Origin: CAYXLI01 sp964464925
GTDB taxonomy: Bacteria > Acidobacteriota > Terriglobia > Bryobacterales > Bryobacteraceae
NCBI GenBank assembly: GCA_964464925.1
Contig: CAYXLI010000014.1
Coordinates: forward strand, 62,001 to 126,000
Direction of reading: 5' to 3'
DNA: 64,000 nucleotides
In this document: positions 52,809 to 61,820 of the stretch, piece by piece
Layout: each line of letters opens with the position of its first letter
Numbering within the stretch: position 1 is the stretch's first letter
Program-made: the position numbers and the translations under genes
Notes under the pieces: generated by a model
What the model was told of the DNA's origin: nothing
Database searches by the model: none
What the model saw: the letters and a program-made list of their open reading frames with translations, nothing else

Positions 52809-53518
52809 ATCGCAGGCATCTTTTGATATTTGCGGCGGCTCTCGCGCTGCCTGGAACAGGGAATTCCGGAGTTGTCGGCGGGTTTGCGACGGAGTGGACG
52901 CAACTCGCCAATAATCTCCAACTCATCAATTCCTACATTCGCCAGGGTGAAGAACTGCGGCAGAAGATTCTGATGGTGGCCGACATGGCGAAGAACTCGC
53001 TCAACCTGCCGATGCAGGTCTTCGGCCCGATCATGGGCGATATTAGCCGTCTTGCTTCAGTGGTGCAGAACGGGCGCGCGCTCGCCTACTCGATGGCGAA
53101 CCTCGACGCCGAGTTCCGCAATCGGTTCCGCGGGTACGGCTATAACGCGAACACCTGGTTTCGGGACTACCGCGACTGGTCTCAGACGAGCCTGGACACG
53201 ACGCTCGGCACGCTCCGCGCTGCGGGCCTCCAAGGTCAACAACTCGCCAGCGAACAAGCAGTCCTCGACCAACTGCGGACCATGGCGCAATCCAGCGACG
53301 GCCGGATGAAGGCGCTTCAGGTTTCCAACCAGATCATGGAGCAGCAGGTTCAACAGTTAATGAAGCTCCGGCAACTGATCCTCGCAGACCTTCAAAGCAA
53401 ACAGGCGTACCAAGCAGCGCAGATTCAGAAGCAGGCCTCTGAAGAAGCAGGTACGGAAAGATACTTTCAATTCGGCGGAAGAACCGGCGATGGCAGAGGC
53501 TTCCAAGCTGGTCGATGA
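52805..53518 (+). CDS. trbJ: TrbJ-like protein
   Basis: A 237-aa exported protein starting at TTG (NRRHLLIFAAALALPGTGNSG); AGGAGGT is 7 bp upstream. The mature part is a helical, Gln-rich VirB5-like segment (NNLQLINSYIRQGEELRQKILMVADMAKNSLNLPMQVFGPIMGDI ... QQVQQLMKLRQLILADLQSKQAYQAAQIQKQA). It ends in a C-terminal tail with GDGRGF that the next gene's product also has. Minor pilus-tip component by family. Confidence 0.88.
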   Translation: MNRRHLLIFAAALALPGTGNSGVVGGFATEWTQLANNLQLINSYIRQGEELRQKILMVADMAKNSLNLPMQVFGPIMGDISRLASVVQNGRALAYSMANLDAEFRNRFRGYGYNANTWFRDYRDWSQTSLDTTLGTLRAAGLQGQQLASEQAVLDQLRTMAQSSDGRMKALQVSNQIMEQQVQQLMKLRQLILADLQSKQAYQAAQIQKQASEEAGTERYFQFGGRTGDGRGFQAGR

Positions 53519-53525
53519 TGGAGGG

Positions 53526-53849
53526 ATGAAGCTCACGTGCCTTCTGCTTCTTGTTTTACTGGCGAGCTGTACGCAGGAGCGTCCCAGTGAGATCGTCCAG
53601 CGGGTCCAGAACGCTGGTGCGGGCGATGTTCGCTCGGCTTCGCAACAATCACTGGAACAATGGTTCCGGCAGCACGCCGACATCGCTAACGAGATCAAGG
53701 CGCGTTGCGCACCAATCGAACAGAGCGCGCCTGCCACATGGGGAGACTCAACGGAAGGGCGCGTGTGCAAAGCCGCCAGCGTCGCCACGGTTTTCCAGTT
53801 CACTCCACGCAAGGGCGACGGGCGCGGATTCGGAGCCGGCAACAAGTAG
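53526..53849 (+). CDS. trbK: TrbK-position lipoprotein, possible entry exclusion
   Basis: A 107-aa protein from the ATG at 53526. The lipobox LASC (signal peptide KLTCLLLLVLLASC) makes Cys15 the modified residue. The mature part has one Cys pair (RCAPIEQ ... RVCKAAS). Its place between trbJ and trbL is that of the entry-exclusion lipoprotein TrbK in IncP plasmids. The tail FQFTPRKGDGRGFGAG mirrors that of TrbJ. The family call rests mainly on position. Confidence 0.72.
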   Translation: MKLTCLLLLVLLASCTQERPSEIVQRVQNAGAGDVRSASQQSLEQWFRQHADIANEIKARCAPIEQSAPATWGDSTEGRVCKAASVATVFQFTPRKGDGRGFGAGNK

Positions 53850-53871
53850 GCAATTTGCCCGGCGAGCCGTA

Positions 53872-55389
53872 TTGCTCGCTGCCTTGGTTTCGTTTGTACT
53901 CCTGACCGCCAATTCCGCCTGGGCGCAGACCTCCCCGAGCGCCATGCTCGATCAGTATCGAGCCGTTCGCGGCACCTGGCTGACTGTCGCCGCGGGATAC
54001 GCGAATCGCCTGTTCGGCATCTTGGCGCTCATCGAGTTCGCCTGGACCGGCGCGATGCTAGTCCTGGAGCGCACCGATCTGCAAGGTTGGACTGCGGCTC
54101 TGATTCGCAAAATGATGTTCATCGGCGCGTTCTTCGCGCTCCTGAACTTCGGGGCTGACTGGATTCCGCGGATCATCGAAAGCTTCCAGATTGTCGGGCA
54201 GTCGGCGTCCGGCCTGCCCTCTCTGGCGCCTACTGTCGTCCTGGTGCGGGGGCTCAATATCGCCGGCAATCTTCTGAGTGGAGCCGCCAACTCCGGGTGG
54301 ATGGGGAGCTTCGGGACGGCGCTGGCTCTTGTATTCGCCGCCCTGCTCGCGTTTCTCGCATTTCTCGGACTCACGGTTCAACTGGTCGTCACGCTGGTCG
54401 AAAGTTATCTCGTCGTCGGTGCGGGTTATATATTCCTCGGCTTTGGGGGTTCTCGCTGGACGGCTCCGTATGTCGAGCGCTTCATCGCATTCGCGGTTTC
54501 CACTGGCGTCAAGGTCATGGTTCTGTACCTGCTTCTTGGCGCGGGCATGGCGTTGACGAATACCTGGGAAGCAGCGGCTACCGCAGTTCCGGGCAGTCCA
54601 TCTCCAGCCGTCGATGCCCTGGATATCGCTGCTTCGGCTGTGATCCTGTTGATGATTTGCTGGAATGCGCCGAAGTTGGCCGCGAGCATTCTCGGCGGGT
54701 CACCATCCTTCACGGGTGGCGACGCTGTGGGCACCGCGGGAGGATTGGCGCAGGGCGCATTGCTGGTCGGCGCGGCTGCGGCCGGCGGTGTTGCGCTTGG
54801 CGCGAAGATGCTCGCCGCGAAAGGCGGCGCGATGACGGCCGGCCAGGCTGCGGGGCTCGGAGCTGGGGGAGCTGCATCCGGTGGCGGGATGGGTGGCGGG
54901 ATGGGTGGCGGATTCGGGTCCGCGGGCCCAGCGGCATCTGGCGGTCCGGGCGGCGGTCCTGCACCGCGACCTGGCGGTAGCGGCGGCGGTGCGGCTGCCA
55001 GCCCATCGGGACCTAGTGGCCAAGTCTCCCCGCCATCGACTGGGAGTTCGAGTGCTGAGCCCGCCGGGAATTCGGCTTCGTCTACCAGTTCCTCTGACGA
55101 GGGGAGCGACTCCGGAAAGAAGCAAGCAGCCCAAGGCGCAAACTCCGCTGGACCTTCAGCAAGTGGCGCCAATACTTCGGGGACGCCGGGCCAGGTCAGT
55201 CCCCCATCAGCAGCTGGGAAGTCGAAGCCGGGCTCCGGCCGACTTGCGCGTGCAAGCGAAGCAACAACCCGAGTCTCGCGGAAGTTGACTGTCGGAACTC
55301 AATTCGTGCGGATGGCGCGTTCTGCTGTGCCGCCTGATCACGCGCCGCACAGCGCTCCGCCGGCTTTGAGATCGGAAGGTGAGGAATGA
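53872..55389 (+). CDS. trbL: TrbL/VirB6 channel protein
   Basis: A polytopic protein of about 505 aa. Six hydrophobic stretches (e.g. LFGILALIEFAWTGAMLVLE; ALVFAALLAFLAFLGLTVQLVVTLVESYLVVGAGYIFLGFGG) are typical of TrbL. After residue 310 comes a long low-complexity Gly/Ser/Pro tail (MGGGMGGGFGSAG). No ATG is available near the true start. I chose TTG at 53872, which leaves a signal peptide LAALVSFVLLTANSAWAQ with few positive residues. The sequence further upstream (RQFARRAVLL) would fit a signal start better, so the start remains open. Confidence 0.85.
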   Translation: MLAALVSFVLLTANSAWAQTSPSAMLDQYRAVRGTWLTVAAGYANRLFGILALIEFAWTGAMLVLERTDLQGWTAALIRKMMFIGAFFALLNFGADWIPRIIESFQIVGQSASGLPSLAPTVVLVRGLNIAGNLLSGAANSGWMGSFGTALALVFAALLAFLAFLGLTVQLVVTLVESYLVVGAGYIFLGFGGSRWTAPYVERFIAFAVSTGVKVMVLYLLLGAGMALTNTWEAAATAVPGSPSPAVDALDIAASAVILLMICWNAPKLAASILGGSPSFTGGDAVGTAGGLAQGALLVGAAAAGGVALGAKMLAAKGGAMTAGQAAGLGAGGAASGGGMGGGMGGGFGSAGPAASGGPGGGPAPRPGGSGGGAAASPSGPSGQVSPPSTGSSSAEPAGNSASSTSSSDEGSDSGKKQAAQGANSAGPSASGANTSGTPGQVSPPSAAGKSKPGSGRLARASEATTRVSRKLTVGTQFVRMARSAVPPDHAPHSAPPALRSEGEE

Positions 55390-56147
55390 CAAGGAGGGCC
55401 ATCGTGGCGACAGAAGCAGTTCCGCGGCTCGTGCCGCAAGACCCCGCAGAAGACGAACCGGTTCAGCAGAGCGCCCCTAGAATGCCGAACCCGGAATCCG
55501 CCACGTTTAACCCGTATCTGGCGGCGCGCCGCGAGTGGGATGAACGCTACGGGAATCTAATCACTCGCGCCCGGAATTGGCGTTTCGCGGCTTTCCTGGC
55601 TCTCAGCATCGTCGTGATTGAGACCGGCGGCCTGGTTGCGCTCGCCATGCGATCGAAGGTGGTCCCGTTTGTCGTGGCCGTCGATAACCTCGGTCGTGTC
55701 GTCGCATCTGGAACGGCCGACCAGGTCTCCGCGGCCGACGATCGACTGAAGCGTGCCGCGCTCGTTCAGTGGGTGAGCGATTGGAGAACGGTGACCAGTG
55801 ACGGAGTTGCACAACGGAAAGCGATCGACCGTGTGTACTCCATGATCGGGCGTGGAACGCCGGCGCAGGTTCAGGTCAGTGAGTACTACCGGAATGATCC
55901 TCCCTACAAGCGCGCCCAAACGCAAATGGTGAGTGTGGATGTGAAGGCGGTGTACGCGAGTAGCGACAAGAGCTGGGAAGTGGAGTGGGTCGAGACCGCG
56001 CGAGGAATCACTGGTGACGTCCAGTCCGAACAACGGTGGAAGGGTTCTTTCACCGTTGCAGTCAACCCGCCGTCCGACGAACGCCTGGCGCGCGTGAATC
56101 CGCTCGGACTTTACCTGACGAATTTGAGTTGGTCGAAGGTGCTGTGA
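55386..56147 (+). CDS. trbF: TrbF/VirB8
   Basis: A 253-aa protein with one N-terminal membrane helix (WRFAAFLALSIVVIETGGLVALAM) and a periplasmic VirB8-like domain (VVPFVVAVDNLGRVVASG ... YYRNDPPYKRAQTQMVSVDVKAVYASSDKSWEVEWVETARG). The tail DERLARVNPLGLYLTNLSWSKVL is characteristic. The ATG overlaps the trbL stop (ATGA). Confidence 0.93.
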   Translation: MTRRAIVATEAVPRLVPQDPAEDEPVQQSAPRMPNPESATFNPYLAARREWDERYGNLITRARNWRFAAFLALSIVVIETGGLVALAMRSKVVPFVVAVDNLGRVVASGTADQVSAADDRLKRAALVQWVSDWRTVTSDGVAQRKAIDRVYSMIGRGTPAQVQVSEYYRNDPPYKRAQTQMVSVDVKAVYASSDKSWEVEWVETARGITGDVQSEQRWKGSFTVAVNPPSDERLARVNPLGLYLTNLSWSKVL

Positions 56148-56158
56148 AGGGCTGAAAC

Positions 56159-57289
56159 ATGAGAATTCGAATTCTTGAACAATTCACGCTGGCTTTGGTT
56201 TTCGTGGCCGTGCCAATGTGTGCCCAAACGAAAGATGGCAAGACTGCGCCGGTCGAAGTGAAGCGGGTTCCGCCACCGAAGCCTCTGCCGAAAGAGCCCG
56301 TCCCAGCGCCGGATAAGTATCCGTTCGGCCAACTGATCCAGACTCTCGGACCAGATCCGACTGTTGGTGCTGCCGAGGCTGGAAACGGAGTGGCGAACAC
56401 ACCGGCATCGACGGGAAGCGCGTCTGCGTCTGAGGTTCCTTCGGACTTCCGTGCTTCGAAAGATGTCCCGCTGCCGTCGACGGCGCAATCGGCGCTGACC
56501 GTCGCGAAAGGGTGGATGGCTGAGAAGCAGACACCTGCGCCCGGCGCCGATGGCCGGGTGCTCTACACCTTTGGCGCGGGGATGCCAACCGTCGTCTGCG
56601 CTCCGATGCGCGTCTGCGTCGTGGAACTCGAAGCTGGTGAGCACCTCTCGGGCGAACCTCACGTAGGCGATTCGGTCCGTTGGGTGATTTCCCCGGCTAT
56701 GGCCGGGAGCGGTCGGCAGGAAACGCCCATGCTCGTCATCAAGCCCAAACAGGCTGGCCTCGACACCACACTGCTGATCACGACGGACAGACGGGCCTAC
56801 TACCTTCGGCTTGTCTCGAAGCCCGACGATTACCTCGCGCGTGTCGCCTTTGCGTATCCGGAAGACGAGACGAGTCGCTGGAAGGCGCGCCTAGCCGAGC
56901 AGGAAGCGCGTCGCAAGGAAGAGTTCGAAGCGTCCCAGATCACGCCAGTTGAATCGATCGAGGCCCTCTACTTCGATTACCGGATCATCGGCGGCGATCC
57001 GAACATGCGCCCGGTGCGTGTGGTTGACGACGGCAAGAAGACGTACCTGCAAATGACGCCGAACGCTGCTCCGAGAGAATTGCCGGCGCTGGTGATCGTC
57101 GGGCCTAAGGGTCCCGAGATGGTCAACTACCGCGTGAAGGGCGACATGTACATCGTTGACCGCCTCTTCGAGCGCGGGGCTCTCATCCTGGGCGCGGGCA
57201 AACAGGCGCGGAAAGCGGAGATCATCCGGGGCACCTTCCACGGGAAGGTCAAAGGCGATCCCTACGCCAAGGTGGAGGCCAAGCAATGA
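56159..57289 (+). CDS. trbG: TrbG/VirB9
   Basis: A 376-aa exported protein (ALVFVAVPMCAQT signal). The VirB9-like domain has LYTFGAGMPTVVCAPMRVCVVELEAGEHL, WVISPAMAGSGRQETPMLVIKPKQAGLDTTLLITTDRRAYYLRLVSK and a C-terminal YRVKGDMYIVDRLFERGALILGAG. The N-terminal 110 residues are Pro/Lys-rich. It forms the outer-membrane core with TrbI. Confidence 0.93.
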   Translation: MRIRILEQFTLALVFVAVPMCAQTKDGKTAPVEVKRVPPPKPLPKEPVPAPDKYPFGQLIQTLGPDPTVGAAEAGNGVANTPASTGSASASEVPSDFRASKDVPLPSTAQSALTVAKGWMAEKQTPAPGADGRVLYTFGAGMPTVVCAPMRVCVVELEAGEHLSGEPHVGDSVRWVISPAMAGSGRQETPMLVIKPKQAGLDTTLLITTDRRAYYLRLVSKPDDYLARVAFAYPEDETSRWKARLAEQEARRKEEFEASQITPVESIEALYFDYRIIGGDPNMRPVRVVDDGKKTYLQMTPNAAPRELPALVIVGPKGPEMVNYRVKGDMYIVDRLFERGALILGAGKQARKAEIIRGTFHGKVKGDPYAKVEAKQ

Positions 57290-58635
57290 ACGACATCGAT
57301 TCCCCAACTGGCATCGACCTCCGGCCGGACCCGCCGAATCCCGTACGACTGAGCAAGCGCGCCGGGCTCATAGCGCTTGTGGTTGTCACCGCTGTCGTTG
57401 GCCTGGTCGGATACGGCATTGCGACACGACGGCAACGGACTGCTGCGGCGATGGAACGCGCCGATCCAACGCGGCTCACTGCGGCCAGTGATGCGGGAAA
57501 GGTGATCGCGGCCGAAATTCCGGCGAGGATGATTACCGCCGGCATGACCGCCGCGACTCCTGAGAAGCAAGAGTTGCAGGTTCCCGAACCGACCGGCAGC
57601 CGTCCCTCGCTCGGCTCAGCCCCTTCCCAAATGCGTCCTTACCCGCCGCCGCCCCAGCCTTCGCCAGTTCGAGAATTGAGCGCCGAAGAAAAGGCTCGCA
57701 TCGTTGCGTACCGACAGGAACTTGATGCCCTCGCGGCGCCGACGGCCATCGCCGGAAACCTCGGCGGCGCTGGTCGCCCCAGCGGCAATTCACTGCCCAC
57801 CCGAGAGGGAGACCTCGAACAAATGACGACGCTACTCAAGACGATGCAAGGACCCGAGGCGCAACGCGCGGCGGTGAATCTGCGCGGCTCCGGCTCCGAG
57901 GCGAAGATCTCTATGGCCACTGTCCCGGCAGACGGAGACGAGTACTCCAGCCAAAACATGCAGGATCGGAAGGCCGCATTCTTGGCGGGTGCTCGCACGG
58001 AATCGCGAGAGAACTACACTAAGTCGTCGCGCGTGCGGCCGTTGAGCAAATATGAGATCAAGTCGGGGTGGGACATCCCGGCGGTCCTGGAGCAAGGACT
58101 CAACTCCGACCTGCCCGGCGAGATCCGCGCCCTTGTCAGGGAGAATGTCTACGATACGGCGTCCGGCAACTATCTTCTGATCCCACAGGGATCGCGCCTG
58201 GTGGGCACCTACGATTCGAGGATCGCCTACGCGCAGAACGGTGTCACCGTCGTTTGGAACCGGCTGATCTTCCCGGACGCGTCCTCAATCGACCTCGAAG
58301 GCATGGCTGGCCAAGACGCGCAGGGACGGGCTGGCCTCAGGCAGGATGTGGATAACCACTACCGCCGCCTGCTCGGTTTTGCCGTCTTGACGAGCGGCTT
58401 CAGTGCGGCCTTCCGGCTCTCGCAGTCCAACCGGGGCGGAGTCCTCGGGTATCCGTCCGCAGGGGAGACGGCTGGCAGCGCGGTCGGGGCTGAGCTTTCA
58501 CGGCTCGGGGCTGACGTCACCAGGCGCAATTTGAACGTGCAGCCCACGATCAAAGTCCCGGTCGGGTACCGTTTCAATGTCCGGGTGAACCGGGATCTCC
58601 TATTCGAAGCTCCGTATCGGCCGTTCCGAATGTGA
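57286..58635 (+). CDS. trbI: TrbI/VirB10
   Basis: A 449-aa protein with a cytoplasmic N-terminus, one membrane helix (LIALVVVTAVVGLVGYGIATRR), a Pro-rich periplasmic linker and a C-terminal barrel (YEIKSGWDIPAVLEQGLNSDLPGEIRALVRENVYDTASGNYLLIPQGSRLVGTYDS; VVWNRLIFPDASSIDLEGM). It ends PVGYRFNVRVNRDLLFEAPYRPFRM. The ATG overlaps the trbG stop. No trbH is seen between trbG and trbI. Confidence 0.95.
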   Translation: MNDIDSPTGIDLRPDPPNPVRLSKRAGLIALVVVTAVVGLVGYGIATRRQRTAAAMERADPTRLTAASDAGKVIAAEIPARMITAGMTAATPEKQELQVPEPTGSRPSLGSAPSQMRPYPPPPQPSPVRELSAEEKARIVAYRQELDALAAPTAIAGNLGGAGRPSGNSLPTREGDLEQMTTLLKTMQGPEAQRAAVNLRGSGSEAKISMATVPADGDEYSSQNMQDRKAAFLAGARTESRENYTKSSRVRPLSKYEIKSGWDIPAVLEQGLNSDLPGEIRALVRENVYDTASGNYLLIPQGSRLVGTYDSRIAYAQNGVTVVWNRLIFPDASSIDLEGMAGQDAQGRAGLRQDVDNHYRRLLGFAVLTSGFSAAFRLSQSNRGGVLGYPSAGETAGSAVGAELSRLGADVTRRNLNVQPTIKVPVGYRFNVRVNRDLLFEAPYRPFRM

Positions 58636-58667
58636 GGAATTGGTGCGGTTTTCGCGCGCAACCGATT

Positions 58668-58693
58668 GATGGTACGGTGTATCTTGTACCATC
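58668..58693. promoter_or_regulatory. inverted repeat upstream of RHH gene
   Basis: Perfect 8-bp arms GATGGTAC and GTACCATC with a 10-bp spacer, 29 bp before the RHH gene's ATG. Possible autoregulatory operator. Confidence 0.55.
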
Positions 58694-58722
58694 TACACGT
58701 TTCGGTTGGTGCTGCGGAGCCT

Positions 58723-59097
58723 ATGGAATCGCGATATGTACGGTTGGAGAGCGGATCTGGAAAGCCGAAGAAGAAGGCAGCGGGTGCGGTTGAACACACG
58801 CTGAAGCTGGCCATTCGCTTGAACGAGGCAATCAACGACGCCCTCCGTGGGCTCATTCGTTATCGCGGGGATCTGTCGGGCATGGCAATTGACGCGCTCT
58901 CGTCTGTCGATTTGGAGAACGCAGGCCTGATCAGCGTCGAGGAGAAGATGGTTCGAGACACCACGATCACAATTCCGCGAGCGCTCCACAAGAAGCTGAA
59001 GAAGATCTCGACGGATCGGGGTACGTCCATGAACATCCTGGTGAACACTGCGCTCGCACATTGGCTCGCGCAAAAGGGCGCTCTTAAGCTTCGGTGA
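58723..59097 (+). CDS. double ribbon-helix-helix regulator
   Basis: A 124-aa protein from the ATG at 58723, preceded by GCGGAG. The first unit is HTLKLAIRLNEAINDALRGLIRYRGDLSGMAIDALSS and the second DTTITIPRALHKKLKKISTDRGTSMNILVNTALAHWLAQKG. Each has the strand-helix-helix spacing of RHH repressors, so one chain may act as a pseudo-dimer. It lies just downstream of the trb operon and may repress it or its own gene. The target is unknown. Confidence 0.75.
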   Translation: MESRYVRLESGSGKPKKKAAGAVEHTLKLAIRLNEAINDALRGLIRYRGDLSGMAIDALSSVDLENAGLISVEEKMVRDTTITIPRALHKKLKKISTDRGTSMNILVNTALAHWLAQKGALKLR

Positions 59098-59107
59098 AAG
59101 AGGCTGT

Positions 59108-59344
59108 ATGAAGTCGTCGCGGTCGCAGCGATGGGATCTGGTCGTGGGCGGTATGGCGTCGCTGGTTGCCATCTCGGGACTCGGTTTGAGCATTGCTGTT
59201 GGAAATACCACAGCGGTTGGCTTCGGACACGTCCAACGTGAAACGCAGAATTTCCTGGCGATGCTCGCGGCGATGTTTCTCGTTCTCATCGCGATCAAAG
59301 CGGGATTGCGCTATCGAAAGTGGTGCCAATCTCGTAAGCACTAG
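59108..59344 (+). CDS. small two-helix membrane protein
   Basis: A 78-aa protein, two hydrophobic segments (LVVGGMASLVAISGLGLSIAVGN; FLAMLAAMFLVLIAIKAGLRY) and a basic C-terminal tail. No family recognised. It starts 10 bp after the RHH gene and is probably cotranscribed. Confidence 0.65.
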   Translation: MKSSRSQRWDLVVGGMASLVAISGLGLSIAVGNTTAVGFGHVQRETQNFLAMLAAMFLVLIAIKAGLRYRKWCQSRKH

Positions 59345-59441
59345 GCGTCACATAGGAGTAATCTCGGTCAACGTGCTCTAGGGGCGTCAAGCATGCAATG
59401 AGAAGAGCGCCTTCGCGCTCGCCGTGTGCAACACTGTGGCC

Positions 59442-60839
59442 ATGAGCCTCCGTTTTGCAGTCTTGGCGGCGCTGCCCGCTTCCGGAGCCCTGATTCTGCT
59501 GACCGCGTCTCTGCCGTGTCCTGCTCAGGCGCAAGCCGCCCTGTCCACGTCGTCTCGTCCTGCTCGGATGCCCGCCCCGCCCCCTATGTTCAGCCCATGG
59601 TACGGCGACTCCTTGCGCGACATTATGAAGTTGGAGCCAGCCGATGTCGCTCGGCTCGAACAGAAGCTCGCAGCCAATCCCGACGACTTCCCGACCCGAC
59701 TCAAGTTGATGGCGTACCATCAGCGCGCGGATCGCGCGGGTCGTAAGGACGACCTTGCAAAACGCGTCCAACTTGTGCTCTGGTTGATTGAACACCATTC
59801 GGACTCTGAGCTTCTGCACTCGCCGTTCTCGCGGTTCGCGCAGGGCGAGCTTCCCCCTGAGGACTATCGACGCGCCACGGCCCTTTGGGATGCCACGACC
59901 AAAGCACACCGGCGCGTCGCAGCGGTGCAATGGAATGCGGCGTCGTTCTTTGAGGGTCTCGACTCAGGGCTCTATATGCACTATCTGGAAGCTACCGCAG
60001 CAGCCGACCCGAACCACCCATTCGCCCTGCGTCCACTGGCGCATCTCTATGCGCTCTCGATCCTGGAGCAGCGCCCTCTAGCCGCACGTGCGCAGGCCGG
60101 GTTAGAGGCGTCTAAAAATGTCTGGGTCCTTGGCAACGCCGCCAATATGTTCCAGAGCCGATACAATGAGACCCTCCAAAGCGGAACGCCGAACGCACGC
60201 GCCGCCGAACTGGCGGAGCGCTACTTCTTGCGTGCAAAGAGTCTCGATCCGAACCTAGACAGGCAAACGATTATCCCTCAAATCGACGTTCAGGCGATCG
60301 CGCGTGGCCGGCAACTCGAGTCGCAGGCACAACAGAATTGGCAGGCGCGTGCAGAGGAGGCAATCGGCAAGATCCGCCGCCTTCCGGTGGAGGCGTTTCC
60401 GGATCTCCCGGCGCCGATCGCCGCAGTTCTGCGCGCACGGAAATGCAGAGTGCCACAGCCGTCGCCAAACGGAGCCCCACGCAACGTTATCCGCGGGGAG
60501 TTCGTGTCTAAGGGAGAGCCGGGGTGGGCCGTGTTGTGCTCAGTGAACAACTCGACCGCGCTGCTGGTGTTTCGCAACGATCGCGACACCAACCCGGACA
60601 CAGTGAACACCAGCGACGATCGAACTTATCTACAGGGGCTGAGCGGCGACAACATAGGTTACTCACGCGAGATCGCTGCCGCTGGTCGCGACTTCATCAT
60701 ACGCCACTACCGTGCGTACGGCGGTCCTACGCCTCCCCCGATAGACCACCAGGGGATCGACGACGCATTTCTGGAAAAAGCTTCCACCACCTGGTATTTC
60801 CATAGCCGTAAGTGGTTGCGCTTGCAAGGCGCGGATTAA
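59442..60839 (+). CDS. exported TPR-like protein of unknown function
   Basis: A 465-aa protein from the ATG at 59442 with a signal peptide (RFAVLAALPASGALILLTASLPCPAQAQ). Residues about 45-280 show TPR-like helical pairs (EPADVARLEQKLAANPDDFPTRLKLMAYHQRADRAGRKDDLAKRVQLVLWLIEHH; NPFALRPLAHLYALSIL-like). The C-terminal 150 residues are beta-rich (VIRGEFVSKGEPGWAVLCSVNNSTALLVFRND) with no recognised domain. It may be the last element gene or the first chromosomal one. Confidence 0.75.
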   Translation: MSLRFAVLAALPASGALILLTASLPCPAQAQAALSTSSRPARMPAPPPMFSPWYGDSLRDIMKLEPADVARLEQKLAANPDDFPTRLKLMAYHQRADRAGRKDDLAKRVQLVLWLIEHHSDSELLHSPFSRFAQGELPPEDYRRATALWDATTKAHRRVAAVQWNAASFFEGLDSGLYMHYLEATAAADPNHPFALRPLAHLYALSILEQRPLAARAQAGLEASKNVWVLGNAANMFQSRYNETLQSGTPNARAAELAERYFLRAKSLDPNLDRQTIIPQIDVQAIARGRQLESQAQQNWQARAEEAIGKIRRLPVEAFPDLPAPIAAVLRARKCRVPQPSPNGAPRNVIRGEFVSKGEPGWAVLCSVNNSTALLVFRNDRDTNPDTVNTSDDRTYLQGLSGDNIGYSREIAAAGRDFIIRHYRAYGGPTPPPIDHQGIDDAFLEKASTTWYFHSRKWLRLQGAD

Positions 60840-61126
60840 CACGGACGCGTTTTTGCGACCACCTCGTTTGCAGCGAATCCTTGCGCGTGATCGCGTTGCG
60901 TAGATTTGATCTTGGGTCGGCAAACCCCTTCGCGGCGCGGTGCTCTGAACGACGGCACCCGTCAATGCACTCGGGTCCGTGCCCGACCGGCGACCGCATC
61001 AGTTTTGCTCTGGGGCTGGGGAAATCAGGCAATCGCGAAACGCGTTGGAGATTCTCCCCCGGTGATACCTATCTGGAGCTCGCACATGAGAATCCGGACT
61101 TGGCCGTTGCGCCGCCGAAATGGCCC
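60840..61126. other. 287-bp intergenic region, nothing recognised
   Basis: The region lies between an exported TPR-like protein and the end of a convergent methyltransferase gene. No tRNA, clear terminator or copy of the tRNA-Gly 3' end was found. It is one candidate place for the element's right junction. Confidence 0.5.
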
Positions 61127-61765
61127 TCACCTTGCGACATGGTATTGGCCGCGCCACCGCGCGATGCCGCGGTACGTGTACATCACGGGCCGAGGTCCGC
61201 CGAGATAACCTGCTTCGCTGTCCACCAGATCGTAACCGGCTTCTTCCAGAATCGTGTTCACTTGGCGGTCCAGGTGACATCCGCCGGCGAGCCGTTTCCA
61301 TACAGGCGTAGCCCAATGCTGCACCGCTCGCACATGGGATTCGGGGGCGCTGCCATGCTCAATGAAGACAACCCGGCCGTCAGGTTTCAGTACGCGTCGG
61401 ATTTCATCTAGCGCGAGCCGAGGATGCCCAACGGAGCAGAGCGTCCAGGTAAGCACGACCGTATCGATGCTTTCGTGGGGAAGTGGGATTGCGCTCTCTA
61501 CGGGTTGGGGCATGAATTCGACCTGAAGTGGCTGGTGCGCCGCCCGCGTCTGCGCTATCCGCAAGAGCTCCGGCGAAGGGTCGAGCCCGTAAACGCGCCG
61601 GACACGATCCGTGTAAAACGGCAGATTCAGCCCGGAGCCGATGCCAACCTCCAACACGTCACCGCTGGCGCTCGGAATCCACTCAGCTCGCAAGCGAGTG
61701 GCGGCGGGATTCCTCATCGCGAGGTCGATTACGTGCGGCAAAATGTGTTTCGCGTAGAATCCCAC
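61127..61765 (-). CDS. class I SAM-dependent methyltransferase
   Basis: A 212-aa protein. The SAM motif is VLEVGIGSGLNLPFY (near residue 40), followed by VYGLDPSPELL and the motif IV region VVLTWTLCSVGHP; EIRRVLKPDGRVVFIEHGSA is typical. It resembles the UbiE/phospholipid-type methyltransferases. A tail PVWKRLAGGCHLDRQVNTILEEAGYDLVDSEAGYLGGPRPVMYTYRGIA recurs in the family. Context gives no substrate. Confidence 0.85.
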   Translation of the reverse strand: MGFYAKHILPHVIDLAMRNPAATRLRAEWIPSASGDVLEVGIGSGLNLPFYTDRVRRVYGLDPSPELLRIAQTRAAHQPLQVEFMPQPVESAIPLPHESIDTVVLTWTLCSVGHPRLALDEIRRVLKPDGRVVFIEHGSAPESHVRAVQHWATPVWKRLAGGCHLDRQVNTILEEAGYDLVDSEAGYLGGPRPVMYTYRGIARWRGQYHVAR

Positions 61766-61820
61766 GATCTTTCAATTGTCCACGAGGCTGTGCCAAATCA
61801 GCACGGTCTGCCGGCTGAGT

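Larger units (their letters stand above)
32969..60839. mobile_element. integrative and conjugative element in tRNA-Gly (right end not located)
   Basis: The left boundary is the 3' end of tRNA-Gly(CCC), where an integrase and an excisionase-like gene sit directly inside. All conjugation parts are present: relaxase and oriT-type region, TraG coupling ATPase, TraB/TraF and a full trb mating-pair set. No duplicate of the tRNA 3' end was found up to 64,000. The end given here is the last gene that plausibly belongs, and the true right end may lie further right. There is no plasmid replication initiator; a RepB-type primase is present. Confidence 0.7.
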
